Shown in pieces: positions 17,844-25,758 of a stretch of 64,000 nucleotides of DNA. The position numbers were made by a program, and so were the translations under genes. Source of the DNA: Halobacteriovoraceae bacterium (GTDB lineage Bacteria > Bdellovibrionota > Bacteriovoracia > Bacteriovoracales > Bacteriovoracaceae); the NCBI GenBank assembly GCA_002711995.1, contig PASN01000019.1:341626-405625 (forward strand), given 5' to 3'. A model generated the notes under the pieces. That model made no database searches, had not been told where the DNA came from, and worked only from the letters and a program-made list of their open reading frames with translations. Position 1 is the stretch's first letter; each line of letters opens with the position of its first letter.

Positions 17844-19211
17844 TTACTTAAAAGTCTTAATTTCTCCAGATTTAAGCTTTTGCTTATAATCCGTGAGCAT
17901 TCCTTTAACCTTAGGCATTAACACAAAACATGCAATGATGTTTGGTATCGCCAAGAGTCCGTAAACACCATCAGAGATGTTAAGAACAACTTGAAGCTGA
18001 GCAATAGCGCCTAAGAAGATAAATACAACAAATACATATCTATAGGCCGGAATAGCTTTCTCTCCGAAGATAAAAGTTACACCTTGCTCACCATAGTAAG
18101 ACCAAGAAATTAGAGTTGAGAACGCAAAGAGAGTAACAACTATAGTTACGATCCATCTACCGATAGGGCCCATTCCCATTGAGAATGCTCTAGCAGTCAT
18201 TTCTGAACCTTCAACTCCTGGAACTGTCCAAGCATCTGTGATTAGAAGCGCTAGGGCAGTGATAGTACAAACGATGATGGTATCAACTAGTGGCTCTAGA
18301 AGTGAGACAATACCTTCTTGAACTGGAGATGACTTCGCAGCCGCGTGCGCCATGGCCGCAGAACCCATACCTGCTTCAGAGGAGAATGTCGCTCTTCTAA
18401 CACCTTGCATAATTACTTCTTTAACTACAACACCGGCAAATGCGCCAGTTGCAGCGTGCCCAGTAAAGGCATGAGTGAAGATGTCAGCAAACATTGCTGG
18501 AACCTTTGCGTAGTTAACAAGAATTACGTAAAGAGCTCCACCTAAATAAAGCACAACCATTGCAGGAACTAACTTTGAAGTAACTTGCGCGATTCTAGAA
18601 ATACCGCCAATTAATACAACAAATGCAAGTGTTGCAAATACTAGCCCTGAAATCCAAGTAGGAACTCCAGTACTGTGGTTAATTATTGAGGCCATTTGGT
18701 TCGACTGGAACATGTTACCAGCTCCGAATGAACTTAAAATGGTAAAGAAAGCGTATGCCCATCCAAGCCACTGAAATTTTGAGCTTAGAGCGTTTTTAAT
18801 AACGAACATTGGGCCACCGTGCATATGTCCAGTGCTTCCTTCTTCTCTGTATTTAAGCGCTAGGGTAACTTCTGTGAATTTCGTACACATGCCAATGAAG
18901 CCTGTGATCCACATCCAAAATACCGCTCCAGGTCCACCTGCGGCTACCGCCACGGCAACACCTGCAATGTTTCCTAAACCAACCGTTGCCGAAAGAGCGG
19001 TTGTAAGTGCCTGAAAGTGACTAATTTCACCCGGGTCATTAGGGTCGTCGAATTTGCCGCGAACGATGTCAAAAGCGTTCTTTAACATCAATAATTGTTG
19101 AAAGCCGAAATACAGGGAAAAGATTACACCGGCCCCCACGAGTAGGACGATAAGAGGCAAACTCCATACCGCTCCCACGAACGCGCCGGTCCATGCTTCC
19201 AATTGTTCCAT
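17844..19211 (-). CDS. Sodium:alanine/glycine symporter (AGCS family)
   Basis: The 455-residue polytopic membrane protein has about ten hydrophobic segments. AGCS signatures are plain: the SALTTALSATVGLGNIAGVA-type segment (here FQALTTALSATVGLGNIAG), the GGPGAVFWMW segment and RATFSSEAGMGSAAMAHAA. The family imports alanine or glycine with Na+ or H+. Glycine import might feed the NRPS glycine module, but that is only an idea, since the genes are 10 kb apart. The ATG at 19211 is preceded by an AAAGGAG-like site. No glycine riboswitch fold was recognised in the 130 bp upstream. Confidence 0.95.
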   Translation of the reverse strand: MEQLEAWTGAFVGAVWSLPLIVLLVGAGVIFSLYFGFQQLLMLKNAFDIVRGKFDDPNDPGEISHFQALTTALSATVGLGNIAGVAVAVAAGGPGAVFWMWITGFIGMCTKFTEVTLALKYREEGSTGHMHGGPMFVIKNALSSKFQWLGWAYAFFTILSSFGAGNMFQSNQMASIINHSTGVPTWISGLVFATLAFVVLIGGISRIAQVTSKLVPAMVVLYLGGALYVILVNYAKVPAMFADIFTHAFTGHAATGAFAGVVVKEVIMQGVRRATFSSEAGMGSAAMAHAAAKSSPVQEGIVSLLEPLVDTIIVCTITALALLITDAWTVPGVEGSEMTARAFSMGMGPIGRWIVTIVVTLFAFSTLISWSYYGEQGVTFIFGEKAIPAYRYVFVVFIFLGAIAQLQVVLNISDGVYGLLAIPNIIACFVLMPKVKGMLTDYKQKLKSGEIKTFK

Positions 19212-19308
19212 TCATACTCCTTTATGTAGTTTCAAATATATAAAGGATAACGAGATGAACGGATTTGTTAAAGTATTTTATCAGGTTTGTTTAAGGAATG
19301 TTTATTGT

Positions 19309-19331
19309 GCGGTACGTTTAATGCGTACCGC
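19309..19331 (-). other. Strong hairpin downstream of the PilZ gene
   Basis: A perfect 8-bp inverted repeat (GCGGTACG/CGTACCGC) with a 7-nt loop lies 9 bp beyond the PilZ stop codon. It has no clear T-run in either direction. It may be a weak or factor-assisted terminator or a 3'-end stabiliser of the transglycosylase-PilZ mRNA. Confidence 0.5.
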
Positions 19332-19339
19332 TGTAGTGA

Positions 19340-20041
19340 TTAAGCTGCTTGAGATTGAAGCCAACCAGGAAGGTCACCATCCACTTTTGAAAACTGTATA
19401 CCCACGCCCTCAGGGTAAGTTCCTTTGGACATTGCCTTTCTTACAATTTTCCCCTTGCACTGCAGCACTTGGTCGTTTAAGTGAATGCAAAGTTCCAACT
19501 CTTGCTCTTTGGATGCCTTAAAAAGATCCAGGTCAGAGTCGGAAACGGCAAAAATTCCCGTCTCTGATACATCAAAACTCTTGGTTTTGATGGTGTTGGC
19601 GTTTGTATAGATGGTCAATGGAACGGCCAACTTTTTTCGTGGAACGCTTTGCCACCAACGAAAGTTCTTTTCGTTGAAGACTCTATAAATACTTTTTGAA
19701 TAGAAACTCATGCTTAAAGCGAGAAAGGCCGTGGAGCTAAGACTTGTTTCAAGAATGCTGAAGTCCTGGCCAAAAGCGCCAACAAAGTAGTTGTTCGCAA
19801 AGACGGCCAGGTTTAAAAGGGGCAGCAAGACGAACAAGCGCTTGTCAAAGCTGTGAGTTGCATAGGAAACCCAGCCAAATGTGACCATAAGCAATATGTT
19901 CAAAGGCGTTAACTTAGAGAATATCCCCACAAAATCCAGGGGACTTATCTTATATATAAGAGAAATCTGTAGTGGCATGGCGATGGCCAGCACTAAGAAG
20001 ACTGCAGGCATAAGGGTAAAAAACATAGGTTTTGTTTTCAT
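19340..20041 (-). CDS. Membrane protein with C-terminal PilZ (c-di-GMP-binding-like) domain
   Basis: The start chosen is the ATG at 20041, preceded by CAGGAGA. About 233 residues. Residues 1-125 contain four hydrophobic segments, and the last 105 residues form a PilZ-like domain. It opens with VPRKKL (RxxxR-type arginine/lysine cluster), followed by SFDVSETGIF (the D/NxSxxG motif) and closing GVGIQFSKVD. The arginine pair is partly replaced by lysine, so c-di-GMP affinity is uncertain. The ATGA overlap with the upstream lytic transglycosylase gene means translational coupling, suggesting the two act together at the cell wall. Alternative: a PilZ-fold scaffold that no longer binds nucleotide. 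Confidence 0.8.
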   Translation of the reverse strand: MKTKPMFFTLMPAVFLVLAIAMPLQISLIYKISPLDFVGIFSKLTPLNILLMVTFGWVSYATHSFDKRLFVLLPLLNLAVFANNYFVGAFGQDFSILETSLSSTAFLALSMSFYSKSIYRVFNEKNFRWWQSVPRKKLAVPLTIYTNANTIKTKSFDVSETGIFAVSDSDLDLFKASKEQELELCIHLNDQVLQCKGKIVRKAMSKGTYPEGVGIQFSKVDGDLPGWLQSQAA

Positions 20042-21096
20042 AATGTCTCCTGGTTTTTTGAAAACGCATGACAATAACTTTTTATATTCATTACGTATTT
20101 TCTGGCCTCTTTGAGCTCTTTGCTCTCAAGCCACTTATCTTTCTTTTTCATTATTGATCTTTTAACTCTGAAAGCACCCGAGTTATAGCTAGCTAAGAGA
20201 ATGTCTGTAAGGGGGATATCTTTATCAAAGGTTTTGTCGAGCACTTTTTCAATATGTGGCCTTTTCCAATAATTGCTCAAGAGGTTTAGGTAAATTGAAC
20301 CTCCCTCTAGAGATTTGGCCTCATCAAGTCTCCAGTCTTGCTCTCTTGTAAGGCCTTTGGTCATGATTTTTGCTTTAAGCTCAAGAAAGCTTAAATCTTT
20401 TATCTGAGGATCATGTTTCCAGTCGGGACGATGTCTGAGTATGTCTTCGTTTGCTAAAGGTGTCACTTGCGTAAGTCCAATTGCTTTGGCCCAACTTATG
20501 GCCATTGGATTAAAGGAGCTTTCCTGCGCAACCAAAGCGGCCAGAAAGGATGGGTTTATCTTATTTTCCTTTGCAATCTTCTCCAAGCTTCCAATTTCCA
20601 AACCTTTTGGTTGAAAAGGGTTGATGCTAGCAATGGATCTACTTGTCCTTAAAGGACAGTGCGGTGGCAAAAATTTGTAGGCGATAGGGGCGGAGTCTTT
20701 ATCTCGATAATATAAAAATGTAATTTCATTTTTTCGGCCAGGCAGAAGTGAGAGGTTTTCAAAAACCACTTTTGCCGTTCGAGGGTTTTTAGGGTTTAAA
20801 ACTATTTTTTCACTTTTCCACCATCTTTGAATTCGTTTTCCGTTGTGAAGAATTTCAAACCTGAAGTTTCTTGGTATTCGCTCATCGTCCTCAATGTTCA
20901 AAACCAAATCAAAAGGAGTGTGATAAACCTGTCGTTGAGAAAGCTCTTGCTCAATGGCGTGCTTTATTAATTTTTGGGGTTCCGCCCTAAACTCAGAAAA
21001 CACCAAGGCCTGTGCTCCGAAAGGAGAGGTGGGACCGGCGCAGGAGCTAAGGATTGCCGCCGCTGCCATGATCGTTAATTTTTCTGAAATCCTCAT
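20038..21096 (-). CDS. Lytic transglycosylase lipoprotein (SLT domain)
   Basis: The 352-residue protein has a signal peptide and lipobox LSSC (Cys19). The first 150 mature residues form a beta-rich domain. From about residue 175 an SLT family 1 domain follows: the catalytic Glu in LVAQESSFNP, then AIGLTQVTP (GLMQ-type motif) and LASYNSGAFRV (the AYNAG-type motif). It cleaves peptidoglycan glycan strands to 1,6-anhydro-muropeptides from the periplasm. The next gene, a PilZ membrane protein, overlaps by 4 bp. In predatory bacteria such enzymes shape prey or self wall (established generally; the role here is inference). Confidence 0.9.
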   Translation of the reverse strand: MRISEKLTIMAAAAILSSCAGPTSPFGAQALVFSEFRAEPQKLIKHAIEQELSQRQVYHTPFDLVLNIEDDERIPRNFRFEILHNGKRIQRWWKSEKIVLNPKNPRTAKVVFENLSLLPGRKNEITFLYYRDKDSAPIAYKFLPPHCPLRTSRSIASINPFQPKGLEIGSLEKIAKENKINPSFLAALVAQESSFNPMAISWAKAIGLTQVTPLANEDILRHRPDWKHDPQIKDLSFLELKAKIMTKGLTREQDWRLDEAKSLEGGSIYLNLLSNYWKRPHIEKVLDKTFDKDIPLTDILLASYNSGAFRVKRSIMKKKDKWLESKELKEARKYVMNIKSYCHAFSKNQETL

Positions 21097-21293
21097 CCAA
21101 TAAGCCTCTTGGGAGTTAGGTAACTAATCATATTGTGATGTAGGAGTGGATTGCTAGCCAGAAAAATTTTTTCTGAATCTAGTTTCAACCAGTTGTAAAC
21201 ACGACTAAACAAGAGCAATAAAGATGCGCCAATTTTCGTTGCAGGTTAGCAAGGGCAAGGGTGGGAAATTAAACAAAATGTATGTAAATTATC

Positions 21294-22547
21294 TTAAGAT
21301 GTGAGTGATAAATAGTAGCCTAGAAGAATGGTGGATAAAATAATCCCACCGGCCCCTAGGAGCTTGTCAGATTTCCCATATCGCCAGTTAGGCGGCAGGG
21401 CATTGGAATTCATGACCTTTAAAATTAGTATTCCGAATATTGGTGTGAAGAGAAAAGACACAGTGGTGGCAAAATCAACCAATTCCTTCATGCTTCCCAA
21501 GTGGTTGAACAAAAGCACAATTGTTCCGGTTAGAGTGGTCGAAAGCCAAAATATATACCAATCCTTTTTTGAAAACTTATGTCCAAAGAGTTGAACCATT
21601 GATTCCTGCATCACTCTTGAGAAAGCGTCAAGACAGGTTAAAGTTGTGCTAAACATGGTTAAAAACGCCGCAATCGAAACAATTGGCATTGCCCATGATC
21701 CCAAAGCGTTGGAGTAGAGTCCAATAAATTGCGCCGCAAAAGGCACGGCCTTTGGAGAAAAGTTTTGACCGCTTCTGTACATAATGATCGCGCCAAGCAT
21801 GAGAAAGAACACCGCTAGAGCTGCAGTGCCTATATAGCCTACTTTAAAATCCATGAGGGTCTGATTTACGGTAGTTTTCGTTTTTTTTCTTTTGGCCACG
21901 GTCCAGACACTTTGCCACACAGGAACGTCTAGGGGAGCGGGCATCCAGCCAATAAGGGCAACTAAAAAGTATAGGTGGTGGGAGTTGTTAAAGTTGAAGC
22001 TCACTGGAGGCGCGTTTTTCTCAATGTCTCCAAAAAATGAAAAACCAACAGCAAGGACTGTCGTTAATGAAAGGGCGGCCACAATGACTTTAACAAGGTT
22101 GTCCAGGAGTCCGTAGTTGCCAATCAGTAAAATTAGCGAACAAATTGCGAGCAGGACGACAGATGTTGTCTGAACGCTCAATGGTATGGAAAAGATATGG
22201 TTTGTAAGTCCACTAGTAACCACAGTCACTGCGCTTTGAATCACAAACATCGTCATAAAGGTAATTAAAACAAATAATAGCAATGCCCAAGTCCCGAGCC
22301 GTTTATATCCATAAAGAAGAGACTTTCCAGTGACTGCACTGTATTGCGCGCCCGCTTTGAAAAAGGGATACTTCAAAAGGTTGGCCAGTATTACGACCCA
22401 TACAAGGCCAAGTCCGAACTCAGCTCCAGCTCTTGTAGACTGCACAATATGACTTACACCCACGGCCGCCGCTGCGTACAATACTCCAGGTCCCGAGAGA
22501 CGCAATGCATTTAGTAACTTGTTTTTCATTAAGTAATTAAAAGACAT
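21294..22547 (-). CDS. Divergent Nramp-family transporter lacking the canonical DPGN motif
   Basis: The 417-residue protein has about eleven hydrophobic segments. The first helix aligns well with Nramp (GPG...AGAEFG), but the metal-binding DPGN is replaced by GVSH. The TM6 region reads WMPAPLD rather than MPH. Both positions bind Mn2+/Fe2+ in canonical Nramp, so substrate choice is probably different (other divalent ion or an organic cation). Homologues with this GVSH signature occur in several bacterial groups. A second ATG six codons in is an alternative start; neither has a strong ribosome-binding site. Divergent from the serine hydrolase gene with 46 bp between them. Confidence 0.8.
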   Translation of the reverse strand: MSFNYLMKNKLLNALRLSGPGVLYAAAAVGVSHIVQSTRAGAEFGLGLVWVVILANLLKYPFFKAGAQYSAVTGKSLLYGYKRLGTWALLLFVLITFMTMFVIQSAVTVVTSGLTNHIFSIPLSVQTTSVVLLAICSLILLIGNYGLLDNLVKVIVAALSLTTVLAVGFSFFGDIEKNAPPVSFNFNNSHHLYFLVALIGWMPAPLDVPVWQSVWTVAKRKKTKTTVNQTLMDFKVGYIGTAALAVFFLMLGAIIMYRSGQNFSPKAVPFAAQFIGLYSNALGSWAMPIVSIAAFLTMFSTTLTCLDAFSRVMQESMVQLFGHKFSKKDWYIFWLSTTLTGTIVLLFNHLGSMKELVDFATTVSFLFTPIFGILILKVMNSNALPPNWRYGKSDKLLGAGGIILSTILLGYYLSLTS

Positions 22548-22593
22548 TTAAACTTTTTTGTCAGGGCGAAAATTTTAAGATAATAAAAAAAGA

Positions 22594-23721
22594 ATGAAAC
22601 CGTTCATTCTTCTTGTTTTTTTTACGCTAAGTGTCTTCGGGGAGTGCTTAAAAGTCACTTCTTCAGCACCGCATGGCCTGGAGCAGGAGGTAGATGCTCT
22701 TGTTGAAAGCTACGCAGATGCGTATGGGATTCCTGGCGTCGTGGTTTTAGTGGGACATAAAGACTCTATTTCTTTTCATAAAGCATACGGGTCGATTGAT
22801 GGAAAGATGAAGATGCCAAAAGACGCCATCTTTGATGTCGCCTCTATAACAAAGCTCTTTACGGCCACGGCCCTTTTAAAATCCTTGGAACAAAATAGAC
22901 TTCCTTTTGAAACAAGAGTTTCAGGTGTGCTCAAAGAGTATCAGAGAAAAGAAACCTTTGAGCTTCAGTTTGAAGATCTTCTAAGACATCAATCAGGTCT
23001 CAGACCTAGCATGGGCAGCAACCTTTATAAACTTAACGCTCTTGATTCTTGGAAAGCGATTTTAAACACTGACCCTGAGTACAAGTTCGGCAAGTTTAAG
23101 TACAGCGACGTCAATTATCTTGTCCTTGGAAAGGCACTTGAGAAGCTTGAATCAAGTTCGCTTGACGTTGCTGTCAAAAGACTTGTGACTAATCCCCTAG
23201 GTTTAAAGAACACATCCTTTACACCCATGAGTGGTCTTTCAAATTGCAAAGAAAAGTGCGTCCCTACAGGATCTAGCTACTCCCTTGGAGCGGTACATGA
23301 TCCTACTTCAAGACACCTCGGTGGGGTGGCCGGGCATGCCGGGATCTTCTCAACTGCTACAGACTTGGCCCACTTTGCAAGAATGTTTCTAAGTGGAGGA
23401 GTTGGCTGTAAAGAAAAAGTAATTTCTGAAAAACAAGTCAACTCAATGACGGTCAAAACACCCACAAGCTCAAGAGGACTAGGATTTGATATCTCAAGCA
23501 GGTATTCGGAAAAACCCTCAGGAGATTATTTTTCAAAGGGAATCTCTTTTGGACATACAGGATATACTGGCGCGTCTATCTGGATTGATCCAACAATCGA
23601 CACCTACTTAATAGTACTTTCCAATAGCGTCTATGCCAGAGATTGGAAACGAGCAAAGAAGGGCTATCTTAAGTTGATCACAGAACTTGCAAACAGTATT
23701 GGAAAGGCCTACTCCTTTTAA
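22594..23721 (+). CDS. Exported serine hydrolase of the beta-lactamase/class C family
   Basis: The 375-residue protein has an N-terminal signal peptide. The penicillin-binding fold motifs are in order: ASITK (nucleophile Ser84, Lys87), YSDVN (Tyr170) and the HTG box (His321) near the C-terminus. The overall layout resembles family S12 esterases and D-aminopeptidases (PF00144). Function could be esterase, peptidoglycan-peptide hydrolase or beta-lactamase; the last is not supported specifically. It is located in the periplasm. The next gene starts 68 bp downstream. Confidence 0.88.
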   Translation: MKPFILLVFFTLSVFGECLKVTSSAPHGLEQEVDALVESYADAYGIPGVVVLVGHKDSISFHKAYGSIDGKMKMPKDAIFDVASITKLFTATALLKSLEQNRLPFETRVSGVLKEYQRKETFELQFEDLLRHQSGLRPSMGSNLYKLNALDSWKAILNTDPEYKFGKFKYSDVNYLVLGKALEKLESSSLDVAVKRLVTNPLGLKNTSFTPMSGLSNCKEKCVPTGSSYSLGAVHDPTSRHLGGVAGHAGIFSTATDLAHFARMFLSGGVGCKEKVISEKQVNSMTVKTPTSSRGLGFDISSRYSEKPSGDYFSKGISFGHTGYTGASIWIDPTIDTYLIVLSNSVYARDWKRAKKGYLKLITELANSIGKAYSF

Positions 23722-23789
23722 AACGACCGGACGCAGCAAGCATTTTTCTCATTTTTTTGATACGACTTACTTTGTATTTGGAGGTTCAA

Positions 23790-25022
23790 ATGACAAAGTT
23801 CATATTCACGTTTCTTCTCATAACTCAAGCTATATGTTTATCAAGTGAAATCAGTCATATCGAAAGTGTAACTCTAGGCCAATCCGCATCTTGTATTTCA
23901 GGGCAGGGCAAAGTTGACTGCTGGAATAATGAGGTATTCTCGCATTATGAAATACCCTCGAGTCTTGCTGCTCAAATTAATAGCAATACTAAAAAAATAA
24001 AGGAATTTGTAAGTGGAACTGGGTTAATCTGTGCTCTCAAGTCGCATAGGGAAACGGAGACTGAAAACTGGGTTGAATGCTGGGGAAAGAACAAACCTAC
24101 TCTTCCCCCTCTTACTAAGAAGCCTAGTAAAATCGAAGCACTGGGTGAAACACTATGTGTCTACCTAGAGAGTGAAGTTCTTTGTATTAAGGGTCATGAA
24201 GTTACCAAATACAAAGGTCAAAGCTTAAAAGTCTTTCCTAGGGGAGCATATAGCAATGGCTGCGTCCACAAGGATGGAAATAAGTATATCGAATGCAGCA
24301 ATGGGAAAACGGGAAGCTGGACCATTGACCAAGATAGAATCGTCTGGAAAAACAACAGAGAGTTCTGTGTATACAATAAAAAAGAGATTGAGTGCTTAAG
24401 GTATAGCTTTAGGAACTCTTCATGGTCAACTTTTAGTCCACAGTTGTTTAATAAGGAAATTGTTTATATTGCCAACAAGTGTGTCCTTTACGTAGATGGA
24501 CTGGTGGAGTGCTATGAGAAAGGTTTTTCAAAAAAGTATTTCTCTAGAAAATTTGATAAGATTCAGGGATATGGGTCAGAACTTCACTCTGAAAAGATGT
24601 ATTTAATTGTTAATAACACTATCGTTGTGCCATCTTATCTAAATCAATTAATCCCTTATAAATACAATTATATTGCTCAAAAAGAAAAATACGCTTTCCA
24701 ATGCAATTACGGCATTAAGGGCAGCGTTGTGGGATATTTTACAAAGCTTGAAGATAAATATGGAGACTGTGTCGAAGCAAGACTTCTCAATGGTAAGACT
24801 AATGAAGATTTAGGATACAGTGATAGACTAAGCTGTGTGAAAGAGGATGGCAGATACGTGCTTGGCTCGCTTAGGTTTAACTTGGTGAAACCTGGCGGAG
24901 GGTTTATAGATATGGCCATGCCAAGAAAAGGCCTGTGGTTTAGGGATCACTCTAGCATGCACTACACAGTGGGCTTTGTTAAGTGCAGGTCCTATCTACC
25001 TTCCCATGGTGTATATCTGTAA
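23790..25022 (+). CDS. Exported RCC1-like cysteine-repeat protein
   Basis: The start at the ATG 23790 follows a perfect GGAGG site; an upstream in-frame codon adds eleven non-signal residues and was rejected. The 410-residue protein has a signal peptide. It then carries about six degenerate repeats in which a Cys is followed 8-16 residues later by V/I-x-C, for example ASCISGQGKVDCW, VECWGKN, LCVYLESEVLC, CVHKDGNKYIEC, CVYNKKEIEC and CVLYVDGLVEC. This is the disulphide-decorated RCC1/beta-propeller type seen in exported proteins of delta-proteobacteria-like organisms. The last 130 residues are a different domain. A binding role is likely; the ligand is unknown. Confidence 0.7.
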   Translation: MTKFIFTFLLITQAICLSSEISHIESVTLGQSASCISGQGKVDCWNNEVFSHYEIPSSLAAQINSNTKKIKEFVSGTGLICALKSHRETETENWVECWGKNKPTLPPLTKKPSKIEALGETLCVYLESEVLCIKGHEVTKYKGQSLKVFPRGAYSNGCVHKDGNKYIECSNGKTGSWTIDQDRIVWKNNREFCVYNKKEIECLRYSFRNSSWSTFSPQLFNKEIVYIANKCVLYVDGLVECYEKGFSKKYFSRKFDKIQGYGSELHSEKMYLIVNNTIVVPSYLNQLIPYKYNYIAQKEKYAFQCNYGIKGSVVGYFTKLEDKYGDCVEARLLNGKTNEDLGYSDRLSCVKEDGRYVLGSLRFNLVKPGGGFIDMAMPRKGLWFRDHSSMHYTVGFVKCRSYLPSHGVYL

Positions 25023-25051
25023 ACTGATTTGTAATGAAACTTTAAATATTA

Positions 25052-25079
25052 GGATGTGCAAGTGATGCACATCCTTTTT
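25052..25079 (+). terminator. Intrinsic terminator after the RCC1-like gene
   Basis: A perfect 9-bp stem (GGATGTGCA/TGCACATCC) with a 5-nt loop is followed by TTTTT. It lies 30 bp after the stop codon, between two convergent genes. Confidence 0.93.
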
Positions 25080-25093
25080 GGAATTTGAAAAAG

Positions 25094-25516
25094 TTAGAAA
25101 GTTAAAAGGTTGCAGGCCACATCATGGGACTTTGTTCTAAAAAAGCCTTTGGAAGTAACTTTGCCTTCAATCTCATTTGCGCCAATTGTTTGGTAGTCTA
25201 AGAACACCTTAATATTTTTGCCGTCACAGTTTTGGTATGAGCATTCAATCCCATTGATGGTGTCGTTGCAATCTCCAGTAGGGAACTTTAGCCCACTGTT
25301 TGGATCGTCGTAGTCCCCAACAACTTCAGTGCACTCTGCAGAGTAAGCGTTTAGAGTTCGCTCACCATTAGAATTAGCTTTTGTGATATTGAACTTTGTT
25401 AGATCTTCAAATACAGCACTTTCACCTGTGTAAAGCTGACATCCCAAGTGGGTGTCGGCAGGGACCTGTGCCAAGGCCGCTGCAGATACGATCATAGCAA
25501 ATATAAGCTTCTTCAT
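25094..25516 (-). CDS. Small exported cysteine-containing protein, unknown function
   Basis: The 140-residue protein has a clear signal peptide (cleavage near ALA-QVPA) and an AAGGAG ribosome-binding site. The mature chain has six cysteines, in line with disulphides in the periplasm. It lacks any motif I recognise. It stands alone between a convergent gene and a 240-bp intergenic stretch. Confidence 0.6.
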   Translation of the reverse strand: MKKLIFAMIVSAAALAQVPADTHLGCQLYTGESAVFEDLTKFNITKANSNGERTLNAYSAECTEVVGDYDDPNSGLKFPTGDCNDTINGIECSYQNCDGKNIKVFLDYQTIGANEIEGKVTSKGFFRTKSHDVACNLLTF

Positions 25517-25758
25517 TTAAAACTCCTTAAACAGTTAGCTCTATACCTATAGCAAGGTTTAAATTTCACCTTTTATAGTATTTCTTACATTCTAAACGGT
25601 TTATGCAGAGCCTAATAGTCCCCCATATAAGGTTTACACCCTAGACTTTACAAAATTATGGCCAAATTATTTTAGGTACTTGAAAGGGTGTGACTCAGGT
25701 GCTAGGCCTTGTGAGGCTATGTACGCCAGAAATGGCGAGTTTGGGTGTGAGGCTGGCT
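25517..25758. other. Non-coding stretch with a GAAA-tetraloop hairpin
   Basis: I see no gene here. A short hairpin (CGCCA at 25724-25728, GAAA loop, TGGCG at 25733-25737) lies about 20 bp beyond the TgpA-like stop codon, and TGTGAGGCT occurs twice (near 25710 and 25744). There is no T-run, so it is not a convincing intrinsic terminator. Confidence 0.4.

Noticed and set aside
19212..19339. Glycine riboswitch before the AGCS gene
   Set aside because: Too short, no glycine-aptamer core recognised.
25681..25758. Possible GEMM (c-di-GMP) riboswitch near the GAAA hairpin
   Set aside because: The GAAA tetraloop stem is isolated; the conserved riboswitch core blocks are absent and it lies downstream of a gene, not in a leader.
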